From positions 23,667,754 through 23,731,753 of the forward strand of contig CAIIXF020000011.1 in the NCBI GenBank assembly GCA_903813345.2: a stretch of DNA of 64,000 bases. The letters are read 5' to 3'. This DNA comes from Owenia fusiformis. Its lineage: Eukaryota; Annelida; Polychaeta; Sabellida; Oweniidae. The first letter of the stretch is position 1. Each line of letters opens with the position of its first letter. Shown in pieces: positions 37,301-52,300 of this stretch. The position numbers were made by a program, and so were the translations under genes. A model generated the notes under the pieces. That model ran no database searches. It saw only the letters and a list, made by a program, of their open reading frames with translations, and was not told the DNA's origin.

Positions 37301-40300
37301 TTGTTTCTGTGATTGATTGAAGTTTCTTTTTTGGATTGTACCTGATATCGACCCCTTCCAAAGTCATCTTCTTTTTAAGTTTGAATTACTTGCATGAGAT
37401 CTAGATAAAAATCTCAGTAAGAACTTGAGGGGTTTTCTATGAACCTTTCACCTGATCTGAAACTATTGATTCATTTATGAATTATGCAATTATGCAGGTG
37501 GCATTGAGTTTGATTATAAGGTAAGGTAATTAGAAGTTGATTGTCATTTATAAATTTTTAACCTGGATTTACCTGGTGAGGAAGGTATAGATTGAGTAAA
37601 GGACATGGTTCCAATTGTGTTTTTTAATTCCAAATTTTTGCCAGCCCTGCATTCTACAGTAGACAATAGTAAACAATCTGCGTTATGGAGGCATTTGGAG
37701 AGATGACAATGATATTTGCATACAATATATTTAACAATTTTATAAAATTGATGTATGTCAGAAAAATCGACTAATATCAATATAGACCAATAAACCAGGT
37801 GTATAAAAACACAACAGTGCAGTGAGATAAAACTGTCTAAGAAATAAAAAAGGGAGTCAAGGTGATTTGTCCTGAGGAGATAAAGTGTCAGTCATCAGAT
37901 GACATCAATTGTGTTATTATACAATGAGTTTGGGGATTGTTACTATAGCAACAGTGTTAGGAATCTTTTGATAACAAGAAGACACTTTGCAAATTACATT
38001 CCTGAAATTCCTCAGTTTCTTCTTTTTCGTGTACATACTTTCTGATTGATATCAAATATTAATCCGGATGGTCCAAAATAATTTTTCCAATAAAGTTTAA
38101 ATGTTTGTTAGGTAATGAAATCCTTCATCCATCAATCAGTCAGTAAATCTGTTGGTTCGTCGCGATGGTCCCACAAGGAAGTTTTTGAAATCTGGAATTT
38201 TTAGATTGCTCCAAAGTGTGCCTTTATTAAATTCAAATTACATTTACATGTAAAGGTTCTCAGTATCCAGCAACAGCTATCACATGACCTTTATGATTCT
38301 TGCCTTCAAAATTCCTCAATGGCTATATGCTAGAAATTGCGTCTGTTATATTCAAGATGACTGCCTAAATGAAAGAAATACATCTATGTTACAATAAAAC
38401 CCTTTCAAATTTCAAGAGTATTGTTTCAAAAATGACTTATTTTTTTACACTTCGGTTTTTTTTGTCATGGACTATACAAATGAGGTATTAGGGAAAATGG
38501 TGCATACAATATTCTGTTAATTCAATTTGGGATTCAGTGCAGTTGCCATAGTCGAGTTGAATATAAACTTCTTTTAAGTTCTCAGACTTGGCTTAATTCC
38601 CTTTTTACCATGATACTTTGTTAATTAAACAAATGGATGCTTTTGGCTTGACACGATATGAAACAGCTAAATATATGGATTAAAACAATCACCACATTCC
38701 ATTCTGATGATGTCATAACCAATCAATAAAATGATGATGATCTGTTATTATGAGACGCTACTCGAGCGCCCTTAGAAATATTTCAAGAAATTCCTGCATA
38801 TTTCAACTATATGCCCAATGGTTTTTGAATAGCTTGATATTTACCCCTTGCATTCGTTTGACTTCACTTCTTAAAAGAGAGCTTCGTCTGTAGTTTAACT
38901 AGACTCTGCACATAGGGTACTTGATATTATGCATTTCTTTAAATCTGAGGTAATAAAACAATCACATGCTTGCTTTTATTCACATGTACCCTGCATGCAG
39001 AGTCTAGTTGAAGACGAAGCTCTCTTTTAAGAAGTGAAGTCAAACGAATGCAAAGGGTAATTCACATGCCTGTTTATCACCTATTTCATGTTACTTTATT
39101 TTGATTTAAAGGTAAATGCAATATTTTTCTGTGGGTATAAATGTGAATTTCCTGGTATATGTAATTGATTAGCTTTTTTAATTTACTTGAACTCCTGGAT
39201 TCAATGACTAAATTTAAAGGAAAGATATCAATTGCACTATATTTGTATATATAAAAGATGTATGCAGTTATTTGTTAATACAATTAAACTATAAATCATT
39301 GGGATTTCAAGTTGTTTTTACAAAGAAAAAACGAAAAATGGTCACAATAATCTACTGTCACTGAAATATTGAGGTGATTGTTTTTTCATATTACCCTTAT
39401 GTATCCGATAGTTATAGTTTTAATGATGAGTTTTAAATCAAGATTATTTTTACTCGCACCTAGTCTATTGAACATGTCAAAAAATAGATTGATATTGTAG
39501 ATAGATTTTTATCTCGTAAATAGCTGAAAAAATATGTCATAGTATTTGATCCACTTCCTAGTGCACTATGAACAACTCACAAAGAAATAGAAACCAGAAT
39601 TGATGATTAAAAACCATAAGATGATAAAAAGATAAAAATGTCAATCTTAAAACATCAATAAATCAGTTGGTTATTGAGTCATTTTAAAACTTAAATATTT
39701 TACGACCAAAGATTAATTTTACGAAAATTCTGAGTCAGTTTTCATAAGATATTTTCTTTGTTGATATTTTTGCAATCTAATCTTTGTTCGGTTAAACATT
39801 TAAGATTAAACTAATACACCTGTGGTTAGTAAACATTGAATCATTGATATTTCAAGGCTCTGTTTAAGCTTGTTCGGTAATCGTTAATTTATTTGACGTT
39901 ATTCCCATGATGACGTCATTGTCAAATATGAATTCATAATTTTAACAATTTAAAGGGTCTAAATTATTTTTATTATATGTTACCATAAAGATGTTAATAA
40001 CTTGATGTTTGATATTTTTGAATTCAATTGACATGAAAAGGATTGCACTTGCAAAGATGTTGATCTATGAAGTGAAAACAAACTACTCATTATTATTAAT
40101 TCAAATTGAAATATTAAAACAAATTACTTTAGATTTAATCTTTCTTGGTTGTATTTGATGTAAATGTGAATTTTAATCAAGAGCCTTTAATACAATCATA
40201 TTCATAAGTAAAAATAAATATGACTGCAGTCTAGGAATTGATTTTTCTGTTTGGGTGTGACTGATACTTGAGATGAAATCATTGAATGTCTCTTTCTATT

Positions 40301-43300
40301 CCTAGAATAGAATTTGCATCACCTTTACAACAGAGAGTACAGTACGTCTGCACCACCCATTCAATCTTTGACGACATATCCCATTTAGTACAACATTTTT
40401 TGCAAGAAGGTTGTAGAAACATTCTAGGCTTTTGCATTAGACTAAAAATCCAGTGTGGTGTTTAATACTTGATTATTCTATTTGTTACTTGTATACCATT
40501 GGTTAATGAGAAAAGAATTGACATCGGTATAGTAATACATGTCATGGGCGTAGTCAGGCATGAGGTAGCTGTGTCTCGCCAAATAAAAGTTGCTTCACCA
40601 AATTTTAGATCCTGGCTACACTGCTGCTTGTAGTAAAAAATGATTTCATAATAATGCAGATGCGAGTAGGTAGTTACCAGATTTACCACCAGATGGCTCA
40701 TTCGGGTCAGATATCATGGCGGGTATTAGTAGAAAGTTCCCTTTAACTTAAATTACATCTATTTGCGTGGTTCAATTTTCATATGACCCTTATGTATCTA
40801 ATAGTTATGCAAATTTAAATATGTCCAGTAAAAGAAATGTTATTTGTCCAATACAAAATAATTCACTTTTTGTGATTTTGTAACATGGGGACTATGGGGA
40901 ATCAACCCGAACAAGAAGTCACATTTTCAAAAAAAATTAAATTTTCAAAGTTGATAGACAATTTTCGAAACCATATTTCTAGATGTACTTTTACATGCAG
41001 ATTTCAAAAATGACATCACTTTGACTGAATTTTGAATATTTAATGACGTAAATCAAGATTATTTCTACTCACATCTAGTCTATTGATGGCAAAGAGAAGA
41101 ACCCATGTTCCCCCCTCCCATCTATACTAAAAACATTCACTTCAGGCATTACATGTTCTTCACAGATAACATAATAAAAAGGTTGAAGTCTGTCAATAAT
41201 TTATCAGTTGAGATGCCTACAAGTTTATATCTGTCTGGTACCCGTGCACAAAATGGGCATCTGTTTACGGTTATTTCACTCTATTTCTCTGTAAAATTTC
41301 AATTAACTTCTACATTTTCTGGCGTTTTTAGTGCAATTTAGTGCGTCACTTTCATTGTATATGTCAATTTTCTTCCGTTTGTTTCATTTTCACTCCATAT
41401 TGGAGATTCAAAAAGTATGATTATCATTGACTTTTGTTTTATTACATAGGGATTCACCTGTACTTCCTTCCTCTGATGTAAACATGTTTTGCTTATTTAC
41501 ATGGAATGTACTAATGGCAAATATATTTACAGGTTTAGTGTATATTCAAAAATGAGAGTACAAATTGAGTAATATCCTTTTAATAATGCACATACAACAT
41601 GTACATGTTAAAACGCTAAGATTGCATTGCCATGTGCCCCTGTCCATTTGGCTTGCTTGCTAGACTATGTACTTTTAGGTGGCATCATTCACACATCAGA
41701 AATTCTTGGTACATTTTATCATGAGTATTTCAAGTATGGCTGATATGTACTGGATTAGTAAATATTATCATCTGAGGGATATGGGGGGTCTATAAAAACA
41801 TATCATTTATTATCCCATCGAACGAAGTTCGGAGGGATATAGGGAACGCCTCCGTCCGTCCGTACGTACGTCCGTCCGTCCGTATCTATATATTACAAGA
41901 CGTACGTCTGTCTGTCTGTCCGTCCATCCGTCCGGGCAATAACTCAAATACCGTTGGCCCGATTTTGTTCATATTTTGTACACATATACCTTATGGGGAT
42001 AGAAGTTCTGCTCGAAAGCCGATTTTCAAGATGGCCACTCATTTCAAAATGGCGGCCATTTTAGTGACGATTTTACAGTAATTTAGGTGCAATATGTAAA
42101 ACTGTAATAGCAATATGTTTTAAATGTAAAAGAATTATAAAGGACATTAATAATGCTACAAATGTAGATATTAAAGAAGCACATGGCAGCCATCTTGAAA
42201 AAATGGCGGCCTTTACTCGTCATTTTACGATTTTTGCTATAACTCAAAAAATAGTGGAGCGATTTTGTTCATATTTGGTATATGAATACTATAAGCATTG
42301 CACACTGTCTAAAGACACTTTTGGTAGAAGGCGGCCATTTTGAAAAATGGCCGCCATTTTAACGTATTTTACTATAACTCGAAAAGTAGTGGAGCAATTT
42401 TGTTCATATTTGGTATGTGAATACTATAAGCATGGCACACTGTCCACTGACACTTTTGGTAGAAGGCGGCCATTTTTTAAAAAATTGAAAAATGGCCGCC
42501 ATTTTTATGTATTTACTATAACTCGAAAAGTAGTGGAGCGATTTTGTTCATATTTGATATGTGAATACTATAAGCATGGCACACTGTCCTATGACACTTT
42601 TGGTAGAAGGCGGCCATTTTTAAAAAGATTTTGAAAAATGGCCGCCATTTTAACGTATTTTACTATAACTCGAAAAGTAGTGGAGCGATTTTGTTCATAT
42701 TTGATATGTGAATGCTTTAAGCATGGCACATTGTTTAATAAAACTTTGGGGAGTAGTCGGCCATTTTGAAAAATGGCCACCAATTTTATGTGTGTTATTT
42801 TACAAGTACGTGTGCGATTTTTCAAAAATTTTAGAGGTGGCTACTTAAAAGCATATTATTTCTTCTGATGACAACTTGGCTAGTGAGCAACCATTTTGAA
42901 AATGGTGGCCTTTCTGGTGTGTTGTTTTATGATATTTGCTATTCGTTTGTAATAATGCCTGCCATTTCTGTTCGATGGGATTCGCTACGCTTTGGCGTTG
43001 CCGTTGTTCTGGTTCAGTATAGGCCCCAAGGGCTGTTCCGCTGGTCATTACCAGTTTACTTTTGATACGGACCAGTTGATTCTTTCACTAGGTATATGAA
43101 AATAACATTGCAACTGGTCAATAATGCCATTTTGACCAGCAGGTTTCAGATCCTTAGCAGCAACACTGCATATATCTGGTGTGTACAGTTGTATACATGT
43201 AAGACCTGTATATAAGAACACTGAACATCTCTCAATGGAACACTTTTCCTGTCCCAATTTGGTCATCTCCCATTGACTGACAGAATTATGAAACCTTGAC

Positions 43301-46300
43301 ATATGAACACCTGTTAATCCAAACACTTTTAGGTGATCCCAGTGGTGGATTAGACAGGTTTAACCTTAATTAGAAAAAAATATTTTGGGTTTGAAAAAGA
43401 CAAAGAATTGTTACTTGAATGAACTCTATTCTGCCTCAGAAATTTTGGGAAGTTTAGTTGCCATATTATGTTTGTGAGAAAAATTAAACAACAGCAATTC
43501 ATTGATCAGATAATGTTGACCGAAACCATTTGAAGATGATAGATAGCTCTAGTTCCACCACCACCACAAGTGGTGACATATTGTTATGGTCTATACATTT
43601 TTTGGAGGTGGTGGTTGGTGTTTGGCATTGGATGGTTGGTGTTCGGCATCTGTAACAAGTGTTAAGTGGTGACATTTTGCATGTTAATGTGTTGTTCAAA
43701 GAATACCGGCGTACATATGCCCTGAATCTCAGATTCTGAATTTTGAGTGACTTGACCTAATTCAATTTGAATAAAGCTAGATCAATGGATCTCTTATTCA
43801 AAGAATGTAGATGAGGTTCTTAAAGATGTGAAACCAATCTCTTGAAAAGGATTGTTTCTAAGAGGCGTACCTGAGTAACCTGGGATTCAACCCGGTTGTG
43901 GTAACTATAAAAAACCTTGGAGACGAGTGCTTTCATTCGTGATTGATTATTATTCATTATTAAATCATAGGATATTCCTTGATTTTGTGGTCAGAGACCC
44001 TGGAGGCACCTACCCATAATGCACCACCATGGGTCATGTGATATAGTCTGACCAATGAACAGTTGTCTTTATAATGAAGGATATTTGATTGTTTGAGTAT
44101 CTTATGGATTATGGGATTCGATTGTGATTATTCTCGTCAGATGATGCTATTTTTATGATTGGCGCCAATTTATACTTAAGCTGCGACATTTATTGTGGCG
44201 ATTTAGAGCAAATTGTCGGTCTACATGTTTGTAAATCACGTCACACCATCGAGTAACACATTATTTTTACAATAATATGTCTTGTGTCGAGACAGGTGTC
44301 TAGCCTGGTCATTTGAGATATGGCAAGACAAGAACAAACTTCATTTGGCTGGTCTTGACAGCCTGCAACAAAATGCTTGAATATTGTATAAAGTCATGAC
44401 TTTTCTCAGTGGTTCAATGGGTGCAACTGACCCCCTCCCCAAACCTGACGTGTTTGTGTTGTGGTGAATTTAAGTTCATCTATCGTATTTTATTTATTTC
44501 ATCATATAACATTAACAATGGTAAATTTTAACAAATATTCATCAAAATAAAAATATAGAAATCCTGGGTCAGAAAATGGGACAGCTAAGCCTGGGAATGG
44601 GTCTGAATGTCCCAGAATTGTATAATCCTTTGATATAATCCTGTTGGTAGACTGTCTTTTCTAGACACATGTTTTACAATTGGTAATTATCATTATAGGT
44701 AGCCTATTACCTTTTGGATATCGATAAAATAAATCAAAGTTGTCAATATTCGGATCTGATTACAAAAATCTAGGTTTAGTTCCGGGTTTAAAGGTCATTG
44801 GGTGCATTTCGTATGATCTTTTTGTGGGTATGACGAAAATGCAGAATTGAGAAATCACAAGTTCAAAATTTATTCCAAATTGATACACAGTATGCATGTT
44901 AATTCATTTGTAGGCGTTGAGTCATGGATGATGAATTCAGTAATTATACAATGATATATCCAGTTTCTCTCCTACCTCCTGAAAATACGGGAAAAATTAA
45001 AAATGGTTAACTTTACAAATTATTCAATTTTTCATAAAGTCTATAACAACTCATTTCATCTCAAGTATGTTTTTAGTGAAACAGAAAGATGTGATGAGTT
45101 TCAGAATGACAAATCCTTAAAAAAAGTATTGGCAATTATAATATTTTATAACCTTTTTTCAAACAAATTGTTAAGATATGAGTAAAATGTAAATAAAACA
45201 ACATAGAATATTCCGTTATCTAAATAGGAAATAAAGTTGCACTTATTTGCTTATATCAATAAATAATATTGCGTATTGAAAAATAACACCAGATAAAAGT
45301 ACATTTCCTCTCAAGTTTAATATATCACTCAGTAATTAGAATTCTATACACATATTATTTTACAAATATGATTTATTTTTTAATCCCGTCATACCCTCTT
45401 TACAAAATACACACTTTGTTCCTCAACATGGAATGTAGCCTTTGAATTGTATCCAAAACATAAGTTACGGGCGGGCATACAGGTATACATATATGCATTA
45501 ACTCCATTCCATACTAATTTCTCGATTTGTATACAATAACATAGGAAAATAATTGTGAAATTATTTGTAAGGGTAGTTGAGTCACAGTGTTTCTAGGTAA
45601 AATCAATTGTCTTGTACTCAATTACCCCCAATGGTAATGAGTGCTACCAACCAATACAATATAATAACACAACTTTATACGCTATCGATAGCATTGACTA
45701 ACTGGCTTTAGCTCCAACTTTTTATCAGTATTCAGTCTATTATTTTCGATGTAAATTTAGCTGGACATTCAATGCATCACTATAATTCAATTTTTTAAAG
45801 ATATATTGCATGATTAGAAATCTAATAGGAGTCCTTCAGTAGGTATCCCTGCTGTATGCTTTATCTGATTGTAGCAGTGATGGCTCAAAACTTATGCATC
45901 GCCCCCTGAAGGGCATCACTTCTCTTTTCTTTTAAGCCAGCGCCACCTTGACCTTGACTGACCTTGACTTCTATTTATAAAATACCAGACATACTTTATT
46001 GATATTCAAGTCGATAATTATTTATTTATAATTATTATATGATAATTAATTATTTATCTTCTATGAAAAAATCACAGGTCATTTTATCAATTTGGAACAT
46101 TGGGTTGGTAATATCTATACAACTGTTTGATCTTGAGCTAGCCATTGTCTATTTTAGTATTTTATCATAGATATATTAAGATAAATTATGTCATTAAACA
46201 AAATATGAAACATTTTTGCATGTAAGCATGATGGCCTTGTTGATATTCCCAGTGTGGGTACATTCTATATTTGCACCATTTTAAATGAATAAATGATTAG

Positions 46301-49300
46301 GTATGTATAAAACAACTAAGAATTGTGGGTTCATTTGTACATTGATCATTGGTTGCACCAATTCTGGCCTTGGGATAATTTATTTATTTATTACTATAAT
46401 GATACATACTTCTACATTATGTGATTCTAATTCTACATCTGGGCATTTGCTAAAACATCAAGCAGTTTTTGTCACATGTACAAATGTTCATCATATAAAA
46501 TGTATGTAAATGTACTCATCAGAAATTGATGGATAAAATAAACATAATAATAACTAGACATGTAAATTGAACAAGTTCAATTTAAGACTCCAGATTTAAA
46601 ACTTTTTTAAGCTGAGTCATCCAAAATACTGTAAGCTGAGCCATTCAGAATAAGCTGAGTCATCTAGAATACAGACATTTAGACAACTCTTAAGTAGCTT
46701 ATCTTCGTCTACATTGGCTTAACATGGGGATATCATAATATCGACTTTTCGAGACTTCAAACAGCTATAACTATCTAACCAGAATTTGGGTCGAAATTTC
46801 AGGACGCCATTCCTCAAAATCGGTAAGAGTAATCAAAAAAGACAGTTACAATAATGAAAGGACTGTCTTTAAGCTACATGATGAAAAAAAAGATAAAGGA
46901 ATAACGACGAATAGTGACAAAGATAATTGACATAACATGGGATATCAAAATACCAATTTTTTAATTTTTCAAAACGCCATTACTTCCAAACCGGGTGTCG
47001 GATTGAAATTTGATTTGCAGATTCGGATTCCTGAGAAAATTCTACCCTTAATTCATAACTCATACGTTAAATTTGGAGAAACTTTCATGTTGACCTACTT
47101 TTCGGACACTATATCTCAAAAGTGGGTCAAAATACTTTCTGACGGCAAAAGGCTAACACTATTAGCACACTCTTTGCTACCTGTATACAAAATTTGGAAG
47201 AATATAGTTAATCTGTACTGTCAGAATCGCAAAAATAAGGAAAAACTTAGAATTTGACCTAGATTTTGACCTAGGCATTTTGGTGTCCAAATTTTTATGA
47301 AAAGAAGGTCTTGTGGTCCCTTTCTTTTATGGGCTTCCATTATGTTTAGCTGTGCTTAGTCTATATCTCGTATTTTACACTTCAAAAAAATATATTTTCC
47401 CATTGAATTAACATGGGGCACCAAATCTAGCGATTTTTGAATTTTCAAAACGCCATAACTTCTGAACTGGAAGTCAGATCGAAATTTTGTTTTCAGATTC
47501 GGAATCCTGAGAAAATTTCCTATAAGACTGATATCCTGGACATTGGATTCGGAGAAATTTTTTTTGGACCTCGTTTTCGGACACTGATATCTCGAAATCG
47601 GTTTGAGATACCAAAAAACTAAATCGACCCTAGGTTTTCTACTTTTTTATGAGAAACACAATGAAAAAAACCAGGATCAAAAATATTGAAGGACGACTGA
47701 GATAATGGGAAAAAGTGACAAAGTACTGGATTTGACCTAGTTCTTGACCTTTGACCTAGATAAAAATTTGACCTAATTTCCCAGAAAGCCGGATACAGTC
47801 TTTAGTTAACCATGTAAGTTGGATTAAGTAAGATGTTATAGTTGGAGAGAAAATCTGTTAGGAGGAAGAAAAAGAAGAATAACTAGATTTGTGAAATTGA
47901 ACAAGTTCAATTTAAGACTCCAGATTTATTTGACCTAGATAGATCAGTAAAGAGCTGAGTAAGTAACTGAGTAATTAGTTGAGTAAGTAACTTAGTAGTA
48001 GTTGAGAAAGTAGCTGAGTAAGTAACTGGGTAAAAAGCTGAGTTAGTAGCTGAGTAAGTAGCTAAGTAAGTAATAACTAATTAAGCAATTGAGTAAGTAG
48101 TTAAATAAGTAGCTGAGTAGGTAGGGAGGTAAAGTAGGCTATGTAGGACTTTTTGAAAGTTTATTTGATCAATCTGCATCGTGAATACTGGCAAGTGCGA
48201 ATTTCAAACTTCAAAATGGCTTAGAATCTTAACCCGGGGTCGAATTGCAATTTTAATTTCAGATCCGGATTCCTTAGGAAATTATGCCCCTAATTCATAA
48301 CTCATACGTTAAATTTGGAGAACTTTTTATTTTGACCTACATTTCGATCACCAGATCTCAAAAGTGGGTCTAAAAACTTCTTGACGGCAAAAAGTTAACA
48401 TTATAAGCACACTCTTTGCTACATGTATACAAAATTTCGAAGAATATCATTGAAGTGTAGTGTCCGAATTGCAAAAATAAGAAAAAACTAAGAATTTGAC
48501 CTAGATTTTGAACTAGGTATTTTGGTGTCCAAATTATGAAGGAAAGTAGCTTTTGGGGTCCCCTTCTTTTATGGGCTTTCATTATGTTTAGCTGTACTCA
48601 TTCTATATCTTGTATTTTTACACTTCAAAAAATTATTCGGTCCCATTGATTTAACATGGGGCACCAAATTTAGCTTTCAAAACATCATAACTTCTGAACA
48701 AGATGTCGAATCGAAATTTGGTTTGCAGATTCGGATTCCTGACAAAATTCTACCCCTAATTCATAACTCATACGTTAAATTTAGAATTTTTTTATTTTGA
48801 CCTACTTTTTGGACACGCCATAACTTCCGAACCGGAAGTCGAATCGAAATATGGTTTGCAGATTCCGATTCCTGACAAAATTCTACCCCTGATTCATAAC
48901 TCATAAGTTAAATTTGAAGAATTTTTTATTTTGACCTACTTTTGGGACACCATATCTCAAAAGTGGGTCAAAATACTTCCTGACGGCAAAAGGCTAACAC
49001 TATTAGCACACTCTTGGCTACATGTATACACGATTTCGAAGAATATAATTAAAGTGTAGTGTCAGAATCGCAAAAATAAGGAAAAACTTTGAATTTGACC
49101 TAGATTTTGACCTTGGCATTTTTGTGTCCAAATTTTTAAGCTAGATGGCTTTTGAGGTCCCCTTCTTTTAAAAGCTTCCATTATACTAAGCTGAACTCAG
49201 TCTATATTTCGTATTTTTCACTTCAAAAAAATCTTTTTTCCCATTGACTTAACATGGGCACCAAATTTAGCGATTTTTGAGCTTTCAAAACGATATAACT

Positions 49301-52300
49301 TCCAAACCGGAAGTCTAATCGAAATTTGGTTTTCAGATTCGGAATCCTGAGAAAATTTCCTACAAGACCAGTAGCGTGGACATTGAATTTGGAGAACTTT
49401 CTTTTGGACCTCGTTTTCGGACACAGATATCTCGAAATCGGTTTGAGATATCAAAAAACTAAATCGACCTGTTTTCCCCTACTTTTTTATGAGGAACACA
49501 ATGAAAAAAACCCGGATTGAAAATATTGAAGGACGACCGAGAAAATTGAAAAAAGTGACAAAGTACTGGATTTGACCTAGTTCTTGACCTTTGACCTAGA
49601 TAAAAATTTGACCTAATTTCCCATCATCCCAGATACATTCCCTAGTTGATCATGTAAGCAGCTTAAAGTAAGCTCTTCTAGTTGGTGAGAAATCTTGTAA
49701 GGAGGAAGATTCTGAAAGAAAAATAATAATAACTAGATTGGTAAATTGAACAAAGTTCAATTTAAGACTCCAGATTGATTTACTTGAGTAAAGAGCTGAG
49801 TAAGTAACTGAGTAGGAAGCTGAGTAAGTAGATGATTAAGTAATTGAGTAAGTAGCTGAGTAGGTAGCTGAGTAAGCAGCTGAGCAGGTAGCTGAGTAGG
49901 TAGCTGAGTAAGTAGCTGAGTAGGTAGCTGAGTAGGTGGCTAAGTAGGTAGCCGGGTAGGTAAGTAGGCAGGTAAGTAGGAATTTTTGACCAGAAGTCAG
50001 ATTGAAATTTGGTTTGCAGATTTGGATTCCTGAGAAAATTCTACCCTTAATTCATAACTCATAAGTTAAATTATGAGAACTTTTTATTTTGACCTACTTT
50101 ACGGACAGCATATCTCAAAAGTGGGTCAAAATACTTTCTGACGGCAAAAGGCTAACACTATTAGCACACTCTTTGCTACCTGTATACAAAATTTTGAAGC
50201 AAATCCTAAAAGTGTAGTGCCAGAATCGCAAAAATAAGGAAAACCTATGAATTTGACCTAGATTTTGACCTAGGCATTTTGGTGTCCAAATATTGAAACT
50301 AGGTAGCTTTTGAGGTCCCCTTCTTTTATAGGAATTCATTATCTTAAGCTGTACTCAATCTATATCTCGTATTTTACACTTCAAAAAAATCTTTTTTCCT
50401 TGACTTTCTATCAGGATACCATCAGATCGATTTTCCGAAATTTCAAAATGCCATAACTTCCGAACCGGAAGTCGGATCGAAATTTGATTTAAAGATTCGG
50501 ATTCCTGACAAAATTCTACCCCTAGTTCATAACTCATACGTTAAATTTGGCGAATTTTTATTTTGACCTACTTTTCGGACACGCCATAACTTTGGAACCG
50601 GCAGTCGGATCGAAATTTGGTTTGCAGATTCGTATTCCTGAGAAAATTCTACTTTTAATTCATAACTCATATGTTAAATTTGGAGAATTTTTTTATTTTG
50701 ACCTACTTTTCGGACACCATATCTCAAAAGTGGGTCAAAATACTCTCTGACGGCAAAAGGCTAACACTATTAGCACACTCTTTGCTACCTGTATACAAAA
50801 TTTTGAAGCAAATCCTTTAAGTGTAGTGCCAGAATCGCAAAAATAAGGAAAAACTATGAATTTGACCTAGATTTTGACCTAGGCATTTTGGTGTCCAAAT
50901 ATTGAAACTAGGTAGCTTTTGAGGTCGCCTTCTTTTATAGGAATTCATTATCTTAAGCTGTACTTAGTCTATATCTCGGATTTTACACTTCAAAAAAGTC
51001 TTTTTTCCCATTGACTTAACATGGGGCACCAAATTTAGCGATTTTTGAGCTTTCAAACCGCCATAACTTCCGAACCAAAAGTCGGATCGAAATTTGATTT
51101 GCAGATTCGGATTCCTGAGAAAATTCTACCCTTATTTCATAGCTCATTTGTTAAATTTGGAGAACTTTTTTAGTTTGACCTACTTTCTGGACGCCATATC
51201 TCAAAATCGGTAAGAGGAATCAAAAAACGGATGGCACACTCTCGATTTGTTTTTTTCTAAGCTACATGTTGAAAAAAAGATGAAGGAGTTAGGACAAACA
51301 CCAACGAAGATAATTGACAGATTGTTGATTTGACCTTAATTTGACCTAGTTCTTGACCTTTGACCTAGATAAAAAATTGACCTAATTTCCCAGAAACTAG
51401 GTTGATGGGCTATGTTGGTCATGTAAGTAGGTTAAAGTAAATTCTTCTAGTTGCTGAGAAAAAGTGTTCGGAAAGAAAGAAAGAAAGAATAACTAGATTG
51501 GTAAATTGAACAAAGTTCAATTTAAGACTCCAGATTGATTTACTTGAGTAAAGAGCTGAGTAAGTAACTGAGTAGGAAGCTGAGTAAGTAGATAATTAAG
51601 TAATTGAGTTAGTAGCTGAGTAGGTAGCTGAGTAAGCAGCTGGGCAGGTAGCTGAGTAAGTAGCTGAGTAGGTAGCTGAGTAAGTAGCTGAGTAGGTAGC
51701 TAAGTAGGTAGCCGAGTAGGTAAGTAGGTAGGTAAGTAGGAATTTTTGACTGGAAGTCGGATTGAAATTTGGTTTGCAGATTCGGATTCCTGAGAAAATT
51801 CTACCCTTAATTCATAACTCGTAAGTTAAATTATGACAACTTTTTATTTTGACCTACTTTACGGACACGATATCTCAAAAGTGGGTCAAATACTTTCTGA
51901 CGGCAAAAGGCTCTCACTATTAGCACACTCTTTGCTACCTGTATACAAAATTTTGAAGCAAATCCTAAAAGTGTAGTGCCAGAATAGCAAAAATAAGGAA
52001 AAACTATGAATTTGACCTAGATTTTGACCTAGGCATTTTGGTGTCCAAATATTGAAACTAGGTAGCTTTTGAGGTCCCCTTCTTTTATAGGAATTCATTA
52101 TCTTAAGCTGTACTCAATCTATATCTCGTATTTTACACTTCAAAAAAATCTTTTTTCCTTGACTTTCTATCAGGATACCATCAGATCGATTTTTCGAAAT
52201 TTCAAAACGCCATAACTTCCGAACCGGCAGTAAAATCGGAATTTGATTTAAAGATTCGGATTCCTGACAAAATTCTACCCCTAATTCATAACTCATACGT

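Noticed and set aside
38842-39059. A single 218-bp foldback element
   Set aside because: Each half has its own perfect 9-bp target duplication, so it is two separate insertions of one short element.
42347-42634. Open frame with repeating peptide blocks (FCSYLVCEYYKHGTLS)
   Set aside because: The blocks follow the DNA tandem repeat of the TIR/CGTC element and are interrupted in its second copy; no coding signature.
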